A model generated the notes under the pieces. The model ran no database searches, was not told the origin of the DNA, and saw only the letters and a program-made list of their open reading frames with translations. Positions 63,858 through 64,000 of a stretch of 64,000 nt of DNA are shown in pieces. The DNA is from Edaphobacter paludis (lineage in GTDB: Bacteria; Acidobacteriota; Terriglobia; Terriglobales; Acidobacteriaceae): positions 434,001 through 498,000 of the forward strand of contig NZ_CP121194.1 of NCBI RefSeq assembly GCF_039993895.1. Direction: 5' to 3'. Each line of letters opens with the position of its first letter. Within the stretch, counting starts at the first letter, position 1. The position numbers and the translations under genes are program-made.

Positions 63858-64000
63858 TTAGGCAGACGGAGCGGAAGTCCCGGGGTCCGCGTTGGCGGGT
63901 CGCGCCTCAGAGGCTGCAGCAATAAGATCCGCAGTCATTGCCGAGGCAGGCTGCTTACGCTGAAAACATTGACGACAAAGCACAGGCCGCCCTTGTGTCG
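63858..64000 (-). CDS. C-terminal end of a small zinc-ribbon (CxxC) protein, cut by window edge
   Basis: The reverse strand is open from the window edge to a TAA at 63858-63860 (47 residues). It contains GRPVLCRQCFQRKQPA, a CxxC knuckle of the kind in CxxC-x-SGH or CxxCxxxx-zinc-ribbon proteins found with nucleic-acid factors, followed by an Ala/Ser-rich tail. The N-terminal part, with the other Cys pair, would lie outside. Confidence 0.55.
   Translation of the reverse strand, partial: TQGRPVLCRQCFQRKQPASAMTADLIAAASEARPANADPGTSAPSA

Noticed and set aside
1..64000. CRISPR arrays, rRNA genes, transposases, toxin-antitoxin or phage-defence genes
   Set aside because: Looked for on both strands; no regular spaced repeats, rRNA segments or matching protein families were seen.

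Overview
The window reads as chromosome of an acidobacterium of the Terriglobia type (Edaphobacter/Granulicella/Terriglobus-like). This is an inference. It rests on high G+C with dense coding, a diderm envelope (LptD), a very large Oar-type TonB-dependent receptor with an N-terminal carboxypeptidase-regulatory domain, many exported plant-polysaccharide hydrolases, and short hairpin repeats in the gaps. No phage, transposase, integrase, CRISPR array or rRNA operon was found.

Layout. 0-9 kb: start of glycerol kinase (cut by the left edge), an exported GH3 glycosidase with a PA14 insert, an amino-acid permease, a GlmS-like sugar-phosphate isomerase and a GH28 pectinase. 8-11 kb: a trxB-yggS-yggU operon and a small conserved-looking ORF. 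10.7-14.3 kb: two overlapping exported proteins, the larger with a decayed metzincin site. 14.4-20 kb: NDH-2, a metal-dependent hydrolase, a YihY-type membrane protein, a sodium:solute symporter and a hyper-acidic small protein. 20-28 kb: a 2-hydroxyacid dehydrogenase, a GH29 fucosidase with a beta-propeller glycosidase, and the divergent TonB receptor. 27.9-31.4 kb: tRNA-Ala(GGC), an ECF sigma factor with a possible self-recognised promoter, its membrane anti-sigma factor, and an exported TPR protein. 31.7-33.4 kb: rnc-lepB. 33.5-37.7 kb: a DUF5995 protein, a GH13-like protein lacking catalytic residues, a small exported protein and a GH43 enzyme. 37.8-43.2 kb: the RelA/SpoT homologue, a glycine-zipper protein and a GH95 fucosidase.

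43.4-49.3 kb is the clearest regulatory unit: trpB-trpA-chorismate mutase-DAHP synthase-tyrA-ilvA. It is preceded by a 23-codon ORF very rich in Phe/Trp/Tyr codons and then a strong intrinsic terminator, which is the layout of a transcription attenuator. 49.4-53.5 kb holds an Nramp-like transporter with an altered metal site, a CHAD protein, a c-type cytochrome and a VanY-like DUF5715 protein. 53.5-59.3 kb is a reverse-strand run lptD - DsbA-like lipoprotein - SurA/EpsD-like PPIase - Gfo/Idh/MocA oxidoreductase, which places LptD with factors of the kind that mature it. 59.4-64 kb: an RDD protein, a Tat-exported isomerase-like protein, rplU-rpmA with a good promoter and a long leader, an MBL hydrolase, and the end of a zinc-ribbon protein.

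At least three families of short non-coding repeats recur in the gaps. Several touch gene ends; one supplies a stop codon and one abuts a start codon.
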